DNA of 36,476 bases from Oscillospiraceae bacterium (GCA_902791215.1 CADAUZ010000025.1:1-36476), one strand, 5' to 3'; shown: positions 1 to 7,563, numbered from the stretch's first letter. The notes: generated from the sequence alone by a model not told the origin. Translations and numbers: made by a program.

Positions 1-281
1 TCAAGGAGACCGATGAGAAGCTGGCGAGTGAAGCTGTTTCAATCACCGTACCAGAAGTACTTCATATTAACGAACTCGTAGGTCCGTACACCGGTGATAA
101 ACTCACTTGTGAATACTACGCCGGAGAAACATGGCAGGCTTTGGTCGACCGATATGATTTGATTAAAGTTTACAGCGGCAGGGCGGCTTTCGGCGGTGAT
201 GGATTTATCTATGATGAAAGCGGCTCCGCTGTTTCGGTCACTGCTCTCGTAGATAACACAAAGACATACGAAGTTCAGTAA
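1..281 (+). CDS. C-terminal fragment of a probable surface or secreted protein
   Basis: An open frame runs in from the left edge (first full codon at 3) and stops at 279-281, giving 92 residues with no start in the window. The fragment is rich in Val, Thr, Tyr and Asp and reads like the beta-strand end of an extracellular domain (for example LTCEYYAGETWQALVDRY). No membrane anchor or sortase motif is visible at the C-terminus. The next two genes are a lipoprotein-like and an InlB-repeat protein on the same strand, which supports an envelope role. The parent family cannot be named from this piece. Confidence 0.6.
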   Translation, partial: KETDEKLASEAVSITVPEVLHINELVGPYTGDKLTCEYYAGETWQALVDRYDLIKVYSGRAAFGGDGFIYDESGSAVSVTALVDNTKTYEVQ

Positions 282-328
282 GCAGCGAAAGAAAGGTCGT
301 GAGCCTATGAACCGAAAACCGAATATCC

Positions 329-721
329 TTGCGGCTCCTTACACTGGCGCTGACCGCCTGCGGCGCGGGCGGCGACAGGGTGGAACGCTTCGCGGAGGCA
401 AAACCCGGCAGCGGCGAGAACATCGCCATACCGGGCTATGAGAAGCTGACGTTTACGGCGGGCAAGACCGCGCAGACCGTGAACCTCAAAAACCCGGCGG
501 AGAACGCCTGTACCTTCGTCCTCACCCTGACGCTGGAGGGCGGCGAAACCCTCTGGACGGGCAAGGCGCTCTCCCCCGGCGAGGCGTTCACCCGTATCAC
601 GCTGGAAAGGGCGCTGGACGCGGGCGAGTACCCCGCAATGATCCATTACGATTGCTATACCATAGAGGACAACCAACCGCTCAACGGAGCGGAGATACAA
701 CTGACACTTGAAGTGAAGTAA
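329..721 (+). CDS. small putative lipoprotein, start apparently frameshifted
   Basis: The frame codes for about 130 residues. Its N-terminus has a lipobox-like stretch (LALTACG), so lipidation at that Cys and display on the outer membrane face is inferred. The mature part is a small beta-rich domain (IPGYEKLTFTAGKTAQTVNLKN) of unknown function. The only start in this frame is a TTG at 329 without ribosome binding site. A good ATG with GAAAGG upstream lies at 307 but in another frame. Joining MNRKPNI from 307 to the lipobox frame would rebuild a normal lipoprotein signal, so a one-base indel near 325-330 is likely. The gene lies 23 bp before the InlB-repeat gene and is probably co-transcribed with it. 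Confidence 0.6.
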   Translation: MRLLTLALTACGAGGDRVERFAEAKPGSGENIAIPGYEKLTFTAGKTAQTVNLKNPAENACTFVLTLTLEGGETLWTGKALSPGEAFTRITLERALDAGEYPAMIHYDCYTIEDNQPLNGAEIQLTLEVK

Positions 722-744
722 CCAACAATAAGAGGTGTGCATAT

Positions 745-1518
745 ATGAGAACAAAGAGATTTTTGAGCATACTGCTCAGCCTTGTGCTTGTGCTCGGGAT
801 GCTTCCCGGCATGAGCCTGACCGCAAGTGCAGCAGGTAACACAACGGAGATCACTCCGACGAACACAAGCGGAACGATGACGATTACGCTGACCATACAG
901 TCAAATACTTGCACCGTGACCTATGATCCCGGCAGGGGTTCGGGAACGATGGAGCCCACAAAAGTTGAAAAAAACGCCGAGGGAAAATTCATGTATAAGG
1001 TGGAGAGCTGCAGCTTTACCGCCCCCGAGGGGGAGACCTTTGACTATTGGCAGGGCAGCGACGGGAATACCTATCGACCCGGGCCGGAGGTGGAAATAAA
1101 CGGCAACCTCATCCTCACCGCTCAGTGGAAGGAAGAGAAAAAGCCCGACGGCGGCGAGAAAAAGACCTCCGGCTCCGGCAGCGGCTTCGACCTCGTGTTC
1201 AACATCCCCGGCGCGGACAACTCCTGGGAGTATGTCGGCGGCTATGCCCCGCAGCAGGCGTACCGCGTGAGCCTCGCGCCCATGCAGGGCGGCAGCGCGG
1301 CCCTCGGCCTCACGACGGGCGACTCCGGCACGCAGATGAATGTCTACCCGTCCACGACGGTCTATGTCTTCCCGAACGCGGAGCAGGGCTACACCCTTGA
1401 CAAGATCGTCTGGAGCCTCATCGACGGCTCGGCCAGCTACGATATCACCGAGGCGAAGACCTTCGTCATGCCCGCCATGGACGTGGTGGTGTACGTGACC
1501 TTCAAGCCCGTGGGGTAA
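745..1518 (+). CDS. secreted protein with InlB B-type (Listeria-Bacteroides) repeat
   Basis: This 257-residue protein has a Sec signal peptide (basic MRTKR, hydrophobic core, cleavage after TASAA near residue 30). Residues about 50-123 match the InlB B-repeat pattern (VTYDPGRGSG, then FDYWQGSDGNTYRPG and ending LTAQWKEE). This is a beta-grasp-like fold common in surface proteins of gut Firmicutes. A Lys/Gly/Ser linker (about 125-147) leads to a second beta-rich domain ending in VVYVTFKPVG, of the kind seen in long adhesin-like proteins. There is no LPXTG motif, S-layer homology domain or C-terminal membrane helix, so it is probably released or held by partners. An AGAGGTG ribosome binding site precedes the ATG. 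Substrate or partner is unknown. Confidence 0.8.
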   Translation: MRTKRFLSILLSLVLVLGMLPGMSLTASAAGNTTEITPTNTSGTMTITLTIQSNTCTVTYDPGRGSGTMEPTKVEKNAEGKFMYKVESCSFTAPEGETFDYWQGSDGNTYRPGPEVEINGNLILTAQWKEEKKPDGGEKKTSGSGSGFDLVFNIPGADNSWEYVGGYAPQQAYRVSLAPMQGGSAALGLTTGDSGTQMNVYPSTTVYVFPNAEQGYTLDKIVWSLIDGSASYDITEAKTFVMPAMDVVVYVTFKPVG

Positions 1519-1525
1519 ATAGGCC

Positions 1526-1703
1526 GTAGGGGCCGACGCCCCCTGCGGCCCGTGCGGTACAGACCAAAATCAAGCAAGCAACCCCCGGCAAAAACATACT
1601 ACTGTACGAATTTGCCGGGGGCGAATACATGTTTTGAGCTTTTCTCTGCCGGGCCGCCGGGGCGTCGGCCCCTACAATGACAACAAGTTTTTTTCACAAC
1701 CCC
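1526..1703. repeat. palindromic MITE-like repeat, copy 1
   Basis: A perfect 17-bp inverted repeat (GTAGGGGCCGACGCCCC at 1526-1542 and its complement at 1659-1675) encloses a hairpin core at 1569-1622 with arms CCCCCGGCAAA and TTTGCCGGGGG. The core returns, inverted and with only 4 differences in 54 bp, at 16961-17014. The right flank ends in TTTTCACAACCCC (1691-1703), also matched at the second copy. It fills the gap after the InlB-repeat gene and has no coding capacity. It may also terminate transcription. Confidence 0.8.
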
Positions 1704-1733
1704 TTTTCCAATGTATAGACAAGCCTCAAAGTC

Positions 1734-1860
1734 TGTCATTGCGAGCCAGCGCCGCAGCGTTGGCGTGGCAATCCGTATTCCCCGAAAGCCGCATGTTAAC
1801 TGACATTGTACCGGAGAACGGATTCCCACGCCAGTGTTGCGACACTGGCTCGGAATGACA
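1734..1860. repeat. 127-bp palindromic repeat with 16-bp terminal inverted repeats
   Basis: The ends TGTCATTGCGAGCCAG (1734-1749) and CTGGCTCGGAATGACA (1845-1860) are inverted repeats with one mismatch. Each end continues into a GGCGTGG-AATCCG block, so each half folds on itself and the two halves also pair with each other. The GAGCCAG/GGCGTGGCAATCCG pattern resembles a widespread non-coding repeat of Clostridia, as far as I recall. No gene is carried. It lies just beyond the 3' end of greA. Confidence 0.7.
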
Positions 1861-1889
1861 GGGGTGGACTGAATCGTTACGCCCCTTTT

Positions 1890-2393
1890 TTAATATCCCA
1901 GCAGCGGCACCGAGCCGTCGTCCTTTCCCTTGGTGATGGACTTGATCTCGGCGTCGTAGCTGTAGGAATCGTTTACGTGGACGGTGATCACATCCCCGAC
2001 TTTTTTGCCGAGCACGGATTTGCCGAAGGGGGAGTCCATACTGATGAGCCCCTTGCGCGGATCGGTGCGCACGGTGGAGACCACCTGGATCACTTCGGTC
2101 TCGTCGTCCTCGGAGATGTAGATCTCCACCTTGTCGAATAAGCCCACCTCGTCGTCGGCCGAGCGGTCGTCGATGACGTGGGCGGTTTTGATCATGCCCT
2201 CCAGGTAGCGGATGCGGCTGCGGTTTTTGTTCTGCGCCTGCTTGGCCGCCTTGTATTCAAAGTTTTCGCTCAGGTCCCCGAAGGCGCGGGTGCGCTTGAC
2301 CTCCTCGATGAGGCCGGGCATGAGCTCGAGCCGGCGGTAGTCCAGCTCCTCCTGCATCTTTTTGATGTCCTCGCGTGTCAAATCGTTATTCAT
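1890..2393 (-). CDS. greA: transcription elongation factor GreA
   Basis: GreA binds the RNA polymerase secondary channel and stimulates cleavage of backtracked transcripts. The 167-residue product has the usual two parts: an N-terminal antiparallel coiled coil (about 1-80, with LTREDIKKMQEELDYRR and the ARG-like tip sequence RAFGDLSENFEYKAAKQ) and a C-terminal FKBP-like domain (about 85-167, DSPFGKSVLGKKVGD). The DLSEN acidic tip needed for cleavage is intact. The start is set at 2393 (MNNDLTRED) from family alignment, although the frame is open to 2435. The only upstream Shine-Dalgarno-like sequence (GGAG) is about 14 nt away, so the start is somewhat uncertain. The gene ahead (2541-2954) is on the same strand. 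Confidence 0.93.
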   Translation of the reverse strand: MNNDLTREDIKKMQEELDYRRLELMPGLIEEVKRTRAFGDLSENFEYKAAKQAQNKNRSRIRYLEGMIKTAHVIDDRSADDEVGLFDKVEIYISEDDETEVIQVVSTVRTDPRKGLISMDSPFGKSVLGKKVGDVITVHVNDSYSYDAEIKSITKGKDDGSVPLLGY

Positions 2394-2469
2394 GTCGTCG
2401 TCGCAAGCTCCGTATCCCTCGCTTCCGTCAGGCATGACGAAAGCTCGCTCACTCCGCTGCTCCTCCTCT

Positions 2470-2499
2470 CAAGAGCAAAGCGCAGGGGCTTTGCTCTTG
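2470..2499. repeat. perfect 12-bp hairpin between two minus-strand genes
   Basis: CAAGAGCAAAGC (2470-2481) and GCTTTGCTCTTG (2488-2499) form a perfect stem with a 6-nt loop in the gap between greA and the gene at 2541. There is no T-run on the minus side, so it is not a typical terminator for the genes it separates. It may be an interspersed palindrome or an mRNA-stabilising stem. Confidence 0.5.
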
Positions 2500-2540
2500 T
2501 AAAAGGCGCGGAACGGAGATTGCCCTCCTTAATTGTAAAT

Positions 2541-2954
2541 TCAGTTGTCGATGTCGATATTGATGGACCCCAGGCCGTTTTTGTCAAACTCGTCCAGATA
2601 GTCCTCCATCCGGTTGGACAGTTCCGTATAGTCCTCGGGCTCGCAGTCCTCCAGACCCAGATCGCGCCGTGCCAGCTCCTCGGCCAGGATGTTGAAAAAC
2701 ACCGCGTCCTCATAGTCGGCGATGGCCTCATGGATGCCGCCGTCCTCGTAGGCCTGGGACGGGAACACATGCCCGTGCCAGCGCTGCACCAGCGAGCGCA
2801 TCCCGCGCTCGGGCGCCATGGCGAAGAGCTTCTCCTGCAGGAGGTCGTAATCCTCAAAGCGATCCTCGCCGCGGGCGGAGTTCAAAATCCAGTTGCCGAT
2901 ATACACCATGTCCAGCAGCCGCCGAAATTCCTTGTCGCTCAATTCAATGTTCAT
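2541..2954 (-). CDS. conserved hypothetical acidic protein
   Basis: This 137-residue protein is strongly acidic, mostly helical in appearance (LSDKEFRRLLDMVYIGNWILNS, EAIADYEDAVFFNILAEELARRDLG) and has no signal peptide or membrane segment, so it is probably cytoplasmic. A good ribosome binding site (GAGGAGGGGATCGT then ATG) fixes the start, and a TATAAT box sits about 42 bp upstream. It precedes greA on the same strand with a 147-bp gap holding a hairpin. I do not recognise the family, and no function is proposed. Confidence 0.75.
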   Translation of the reverse strand: MNIELSDKEFRRLLDMVYIGNWILNSARGEDRFEDYDLLQEKLFAMAPERGMRSLVQRWHGHVFPSQAYEDGGIHEAIADYEDAVFFNILAEELARRDLGLEDCEPEDYTELSNRMEDYLDEFDKNGLGSINIDIDN

Positions 2955-2995
2955 ACGATCCCCTCCTCGCGTCGTCGCATTTTTTTACTCATGTC

Positions 2996-3001
2996 ATTAT
3001 A
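2996..3001 (-). promoter_or_regulatory. -10 box TATAAT upstream of the 137-residue gene
   Basis: Read on the minus strand, 3001-2996 spells TATAAT, about 42 bp before the ATG at 2954. The matching -35 at 17 bp (TGGAAT) is weak. It lies back to back with the promoter of the racemase gene on the plus strand. Confidence 0.45.
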
Positions 3002-3047
3002 GCAGAAGAGTATGTCCAATTCCACAGGTAAACAATACAAATTTTCC

Positions 3048-3076
3048 TTGCCATATGCGGCACTTTGGTTTATATT
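3048..3076 (+). promoter_or_regulatory. sigma-A-type promoter for the racemase-DUF1934-argS cluster
   Basis: TTGCCA (3048-3053) and TATATT (3071-3076) are separated by 17 bp. Transcription would start near 3083, followed by GGGGAGG ahead of the ATG at 3110. The three genes behind it lie nearly end to end and are likely one transcript. Confidence 0.6.
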
Positions 3077-3109
3077 AGATTGTAAATTTTTTCGGGGAGG
3101 CGACGGTTT

Positions 3110-3916
3110 ATGGATTTACGGCCCATCGGTGTGTATGATTCCGGCGTGGGGGGCCTGACCGGTCTGCGCGCTCTGATGCGCCTGCTGCCGGGTGAGGACT
3201 ATGTCTACTTTTCGGATTCCGGCCGCATGCCCTACGGCCCAAGGCCGCGCTCTCAGCTGCGCCGCATCGCCGTGCAGGACATGGATTATCTGGCATCCTT
3301 CGGCGTCAAGGCCATTCTCGCCGCCTGCGGCACCATCTCGAGCGCCGCGAAGGAAGAGCTGAGCGCCTATCCCATCCCCGCCTTCGGGGTGCTGACGCCG
3401 GCGCTCGACGCCATGGCCGCCGTCCCGGGGGACGGCCCCCTCGCCGTGATCGCCACCGCCGCGAGCATCGCAAGCGGCGAGTTTACCGACGACCTGTGGA
3501 AAAAATGCGGCATGAAGCGGGAAATCGTCGGCGTGCCCTGCCCGGAGCTTGCCCCGCTCATCGAGTCGGGCCACACGAAGCGCTCTGATCCCCTGGTGCA
3601 GGAGTGCGTTGCCCGCGCTCTCGAGCCCATCCGGGGCCGCCGCTTTGACGCGGTCCTGCTCGGCTGCACGCACTACGGCTTTATCGAGGAATCCATCCGG
3701 GACTGCCTCGGCCGGGACGTGAAGCTCATGTCCGCAGCCGACTGCGGGGCGCAGGCGCTGCGGGATTACCTCGTGCAAAACGATCTCACCGGCGGGGAGC
3801 GCAGGGACCGACGCTTTTATGTCAGCGGCGATACGCGCGCCTTTGAAGACTTTGCCGAACCCTATTTGAAAATCGGCCCTGTTCACGCCGAACAGGCGCC
3901 CATCATGGAGCTGTAA
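3110..3916 (+). CDS. murI: glutamate racemase family protein (MurI-like)
   Basis: MurI interconverts L- and D-glutamate for peptidoglycan, using two cysteines without cofactor. The 268-residue product has the family hallmarks: IGVYDSGVGGL (Asp10-Ser11), YFSDSGRMPYG near residue 33, a first catalytic Cys73 (ILAACGTISS), and a second Cys186 in LLGCTHYGF. Length is normal. One deviation is visible: the usual CNTA(S/T) after the first Cys reads CGTIS, replacing an Asn that normally helps bind substrate. GGGGAGG precedes the ATG. Only 4 bp separate it from the DUF1934 gene. Glutamate racemase is the best call, but the altered motif leaves room for a related amino-acid racemase. Confidence 0.82.
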   Translation: MDLRPIGVYDSGVGGLTGLRALMRLLPGEDYVYFSDSGRMPYGPRPRSQLRRIAVQDMDYLASFGVKAILAACGTISSAAKEELSAYPIPAFGVLTPALDAMAAVPGDGPLAVIATAASIASGEFTDDLWKKCGMKREIVGVPCPELAPLIESGHTKRSDPLVQECVARALEPIRGRRFDAVLLGCTHYGFIEESIRDCLGRDVKLMSAADCGAQALRDYLVQNDLTGGERRDRRFYVSGDTRAFEDFAEPYLKIGPVHAEQAPIMEL

Positions 3917-3920
3917 ACAA

Positions 3921-4367
3921 ATGAAAGATGTTGTGATCTATATCCGCAGCCTATACGGCTATGACGAAAACGAGGAGGAGGCCATCGACTTTTCCACAGA
4001 CGGCCTGTACACCTACGACGGCGGCACCGCCTGCCTGACCTATCTGGAGACGGATGTGACCGGCATGGAGGGCACCCAGACCCGCGTTGTGGTCACGCCG
4101 GAGAAGGTGGTGGTGGACCGGGACGGCACCGTGACGAGCCGCATGGTCTTCGAGCCGGGCGTCAAGCACGCCTTCCTCTACGATACCCCCGTGGGCTCGG
4201 CCACCATGCACATGGCCACCCGGGACCTCCGCCAGCGCTTCAACGAGCACGGCGGCCAGGTGGAGATCGACTACGTGCTCGACATGGAGCACGCCTTTGC
4301 CAGCCGGAACCGCTTCCGGCTGACGGTGAAAGAACAAAAGAAAACAGGAGACAGAAGCAATGGCTAA
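3921..4367 (+). CDS. DUF1934 (YwiB-like) protein
   Basis: The 148-residue protein fits DUF1934, a small lipocalin-like beta-barrel family of unknown function. It shows the usual even spread of beta-strands (KDVVIYIRSLYG at the start, TRVVVTPEKVVVDRDG, then HMATRDLRQRFNEHGGQVEIDYVLDMEH). The ending EIDYVLDMEHAFASRNRFRLTVKE is typical. It starts 4 bp after the racemase gene and its last codons overlap argS by 8 bp, so translation is probably coupled. The same order, ywiB directly before argS, is known in Bacillus subtilis, which supports the assignment. No catalytic site can be pointed to. Confidence 0.82.
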   Translation: MKDVVIYIRSLYGYDENEEEAIDFSTDGLYTYDGGTACLTYLETDVTGMEGTQTRVVVTPEKVVVDRDGTVTSRMVFEPGVKHAFLYDTPVGSATMHMATRDLRQRFNEHGGQVEIDYVLDMEHAFASRNRFRLTVKEQKKTGDRSNG

Positions 4368-6099
4368 CATGATCCAGAACGCGAAGGACAGCATCAACGC
4401 TCTGCTGGAGGCGGCCTGCGCAAGGGCCGTCGAAAAGGGGCAGCTCCCCGAGGGCGCTTCCCTCAGCGGCACGGTGGAGATCCCAAAGGATACCCAAAAC
4501 GGCGACTACGCCGCGAACCACGCCATGACCAGCGCGCGCGCCCTGCACATGGCCCCGCGCAAGATCGCCGAGGCGCTCGTTGAAAACCTGGATCTGGACG
4601 GCAGCTGGTTTTCCTCCGTCGAGGTGGCCGGGCCGGGCTTTATTAACTTCCGTCTCGCTCCCGCCTGGTATGCGGATGTTTTAAGCTGCGTCAGAGCCGA
4701 GGACTCAGACTACGGCCGCGTGGACGAGGGCCACGGCAAAAAGCTGATGGTGGAGTTCGTGTCCGCCAATCCCACCGGCCCCATGCACATGGGCAACGCC
4801 CGCGGCGGCGTTCTGGGCGACGCGCTGGCAAGCGTTCTCGACCGCGCGGGCTATCAGGTCTGGCGCGAGTTCTACGTCAACGACGCGGGCAACCAGATCG
4901 AGAAGTTTGCCTCCTCCATCGACGCAAGATACCAGCAGCTCATTCTCGGCGAGGACAAGGTTGCCTTTCCCGAGGACGGCTACCAGGGCGAGGATATCAA
5001 GGAACTGGCCAAGGCGTTTTACGATGAGCACGGCGACAGCTTTCTGAATAAGGACGTAAGCGAGCGCCACGCCGCCATGGCCCGCTTCGGTCTCGACCGC
5101 AACATCCCGAAGATGCAGGCCGACCTTCGCCGCTACGGCGTCAATTACGACGAGTGGTTCTTTGAAAGCTCCCTGCACGAAAGCGGCTTTGTGGCCGACA
5201 CGGTGGCAAAGCTCGGCGAGAAGGGCTACACCTACGAAAAAGACGGCGCCCTCTGGCTCAAAACCGCGCAGATTTTGACGGAGAACATGTTAAAGGCGGG
5301 CAAGAAGCAGGAAGAGATCGACAAGCTCGAGCTCAAGGACGATGTGCTCAGAAGGGCCAACGGCTTCTATACCTACTTTGCCGCCGACATCGCCTATCAC
5401 CGCAATAAGCTCGAGACCCGCGGCTTCGACTACGCGGTCAATGTCTGGGGCGCGGACCATCACGGCCACGTCGCCCGCCTCAAGGGGGCACTCGACGCCC
5501 TAGGCCTCGACGGCGAGCACAGGCTCACCATCGTACTCATGCAGCTTGTCAAACTCATGAGCGATGGCAAAGAGGTCCGCATGTCCAAGCGCACGGGCAA
5601 GGCCATCAGCCTTACAAACCTCCTGGACGATATCCCGGTGGACTCCGCCCGCTACTTCTTCAACTCCCGGCCCGAGTCGCCGGTGCTGTTCGACCTGGAG
5701 CTGGCCGAGCGCCAGGACAACGAAAACCCGGTCTACTATGTCCAGTACGCCCACGCGCGCATCTGCACGCTCATTGAAAACCTGAAGGCCGAGGGCCACG
5801 CCGTGCCCGACACGCTGGACGCGACGATTCTCACCGACGAGACCGAGCGGGAGCTCATCAAGCAGCTCGCCGGCCTGCCGGAGGAGATCCGCCTCGCCGC
5901 CCGCGACCTCGACCCCAGCCGCGTCAACAAGTATGTCAGCGAGCTTGCCGCCCGCTTCCACCGCTTCTATACGGTCTGCCGCATCAAGGACGCGGAGCCC
6001 GGCGTCTTGGAGGCCCGCCTGTACCTGGCCGACTGCGTACGCCGCGTCATCGCCATCTCGCTTTCCATCATCGGCGTCCACGCGCCCGAGAAGATGTAA
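4360..6099 (+). CDS. argS: arginyl-tRNA synthetase
   Basis: ArgRS charges tRNA-Arg with arginine, a class I enzyme acting in the cytosol. The 579-residue product has the ArgRS N-terminal domain (1-110), the HIGH-type signature in ANPTGPMHMGNARGG (near 137-149), the KMSKS-type loop (VRMSKRTGKAISL, near 406-418), and a C-terminal DALR-type anticodon-binding helix bundle (about 460-579, NPVYYVQYAHARICTLIENLKAEG). Length is normal. GGAGAC lies before the ATG, inside the end of the DUF1934 gene. It ends the plus-strand cluster, with a repeat and a strong hairpin following. A tRNA-Arg gene is present elsewhere in the window but is not linked. Confidence 0.96.
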   Translation: MANMIQNAKDSINALLEAACARAVEKGQLPEGASLSGTVEIPKDTQNGDYAANHAMTSARALHMAPRKIAEALVENLDLDGSWFSSVEVAGPGFINFRLAPAWYADVLSCVRAEDSDYGRVDEGHGKKLMVEFVSANPTGPMHMGNARGGVLGDALASVLDRAGYQVWREFYVNDAGNQIEKFASSIDARYQQLILGEDKVAFPEDGYQGEDIKELAKAFYDEHGDSFLNKDVSERHAAMARFGLDRNIPKMQADLRRYGVNYDEWFFESSLHESGFVADTVAKLGEKGYTYEKDGALWLKTAQILTENMLKAGKKQEEIDKLELKDDVLRRANGFYTYFAADIAYHRNKLETRGFDYAVNVWGADHHGHVARLKGALDALGLDGEHRLTIVLMQLVKLMSDGKEVRMSKRTGKAISLTNLLDDIPVDSARYFFNSRPESPVLFDLELAERQDNENPVYYVQYAHARICTLIENLKAEGHAVPDTLDATILTDETERELIKQLAGLPEEIRLAARDLDPSRVNKYVSELAARFHRFYTVCRIKDAEPGVLEARLYLADCVRRVIAISLSIIGVHAPEKM

Positions 6100-6149
6100 A
6101 ACACAGCGATCGGGCTGACTCAAAACGTAAAAACGCAAAGAAATAAACG

Positions 6150-6244
6150 TATGATACCGCAGGGGAGGGGCAAGCCCCTCCCGGAAATAGAACATGACAA
6201 AAAAAGCAATGCAGGACGTGCCGCAGCACGTCCTGCATTTTTCA
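6150..6244. repeat. palindromic intergenic repeat ending in a bidirectional terminator-like hairpin
   Basis: A GGGAGGGGCAAGCCCCTCCC self-palindrome (about 6163-6182) is followed by AAAGCAATG and a hairpin with 12-bp arms TGCAGGACGTG and CACGTCCTGCA (6208-6239), then TTTTT. The flanks match the large repeat at 30606-30877 (same GCCCCTCCCGG block, same AAGCAATG and CATTTTT around the stem), but the stem itself has a different sequence. It sits between convergent argS and the GH53 gene and probably terminates both. Confidence 0.65.
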
Positions 6245-7351
6245 TAGCTTTTGAATGCACGCTACCGCCGGGAGGGCGCGGCCCTCGTAGTCGAACAGCG
6301 CCTGGTTGGCCCACTCGTTGCCGCCGGGGCCGGGATCGCGCAGATAACGCAGCCCCGCCGCGCTTGCCCAGCCGCTGCCCTTTACCGGGAGCCAGGCCGG
6401 TTCCCAGTACACAAGCCCCGCGCCGAGGCCCTCCGGGGTGCGGCGGATAAGGGCGGCAAGCGCCGTTAAAAACGCCGCCTGGCCCTCGGGCGTCATGGGG
6501 TATGGGACGATCGCTGCCTCCCGCTCACCGGCGGCCGGACCCTTTCGCATATCGGACGCAAGGCCCTCGAACGCGGCGTAATCGCGCAAGGTGTGGCCCG
6601 TGGCTGTCTCGGTGATGAGCAGCGGTTTATGATACGCTGCCGCAAGAGAACGAAGGTTTTCTTCCAGTCCCGCCATGCTGCCGCTCCAAAAAGGGTAGTA
6701 GCTCAGGCCGATCAGGTCAAAGCCCTCGCCGCCGCTCTGCGTATAGCGGGAAAACCACTCCCGGGAAACCTCCGGCCTGCCGCCGTTATCCAGGTGGATA
6801 AGCGTTTTGCTATCCGGCAGCGTGTCCCGGACGGCGCAGATGCCGGAAGCCACAAGCCGGGTGACCCGCTCCCACGCGGGGACCCTGCCGTCGGGCCAGA
6901 GGAGTCCGTTTGTGATCTCGTTGCCGACGGAGACCAGCTCCGGCGCAAGGCCCCGCGCTTTCAGACTTTGCAGCGTGCCGCGGGTAAAGGTGTACACCGC
7001 CTTTTCCAGCGCCTGAGGGCTTAAGCCCCGCCAGGCCTTCGGGAGGTTCTGCTTTCCGGGGTCGACCCAGAAATCGCTGTAGTGGAACACGAGCTGCCAG
7101 CTAAGCCCCAGGTCCTTTGCCCGTTTTGCCGTCGCCGCGACCGTGTTCAGATCACAGCCGCCGCCTCCGTAGGATTCTCCCGTCTCGCTGTACGGGTCGT
7201 TCCACAGCCGCAGGCGCACGTGGTTGACGCCCCGGCGGGCGAGGATGTTTATTGCGTCGTCCTCGCGCCCGTCAAGGTCAAAGAAACGGCCGCCGCAGCG
7301 CTCCACCTCCGAAAGGGTGGACAGATCCGCGCCCTTGAGAAAGCCGTTCAT
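6242..7351 (-). CDS. GH53 arabinogalactan endo-beta-1,4-galactanase, probably cytoplasmic
   Basis: GH53 enzymes cut beta-1,4-galactan inside the chain with retention. The 369-residue protein is essentially a bare (beta/alpha)8 catalytic domain: FLKGADLSTLSEVE at the start, NHVRLRLWNDP (44-53), LVFHYSDFWVDPGKQNLP (87-104), acid/base Glu145 in SVGNEITNGLLWP, IGLSYYPFW (214-222), and nucleophile Glu248 in LLITETATG. There is no signal peptide, anchor or binding module, while family members are usually exported, so this copy should act on imported oligosaccharides. The ATG overlaps the stop of the zinc-ribbon gene (ATGA), meaning coupled translation. The neighbouring ABC transporter and GH2 gene fit galactan use. 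Confidence 0.9.
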   Translation of the reverse strand: MNGFLKGADLSTLSEVERCGGRFFDLDGREDDAINILARRGVNHVRLRLWNDPYSETGESYGGGGCDLNTVAATAKRAKDLGLSWQLVFHYSDFWVDPGKQNLPKAWRGLSPQALEKAVYTFTRGTLQSLKARGLAPELVSVGNEITNGLLWPDGRVPAWERVTRLVASGICAVRDTLPDSKTLIHLDNGGRPEVSREWFSRYTQSGGEGFDLIGLSYYPFWSGSMAGLEENLRSLAAAYHKPLLITETATGHTLRDYAAFEGLASDMRKGPAAGEREAAIVPYPMTPEGQAAFLTALAALIRRTPEGLGAGLVYWEPAWLPVKGSGWASAAGLRYLRDPGPGGNEWANQALFDYEGRALPAVACIQKL

Positions 7352-7563
7352 TCTCCGTCGAAAGTGAAGCGGCGGTACATGTCCTTATAGCGAAAGCGCG
7401 CCAGCTCGTTTTTCTCCAGGACCTCCGCCTCCGTGCCGTGAAACTGGCAGCGCAGGCAGTAGTATTCGCCCTTTTCCTTATCGTAAAACATGTCCATGTC
7501 GATGTCCCGCATGAAGCAGGACGGGCAGCGGAAGTTCAGTCTGCCCTTTCCAGCCTGAGCCAT
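7348..7563 (-). CDS. 71-residue zinc-ribbon protein in the galactan operon
   Basis: The small product carries two CxxC pairs, FRCPSCFMRDIDMDMF (Cys12, Cys15) and YYCLRCQFHG (Cys36, Cys39), spaced like a zinc ribbon, and then a basic-aromatic tail (RFRYKDMYRRF). The start at 7563 is supported by an AGGAGG ribosome binding site lying inside the end of the upstream gene. The stop overlaps the GH53 start. A longer open frame to 7749 runs antiparallel-phase through the upstream gene and is not needed. Proteins with this pattern may bind nucleic acid or other proteins. Its constant position between two carbohydrate genes would suggest a role with them, but no function is established. Confidence 0.72.
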   Translation of the reverse strand: MAQAGKGRLNFRCPSCFMRDIDMDMFYDKEKGEYYCLRCQFHGTEAEVLEKNELARFRYKDMYRRFTFDGE

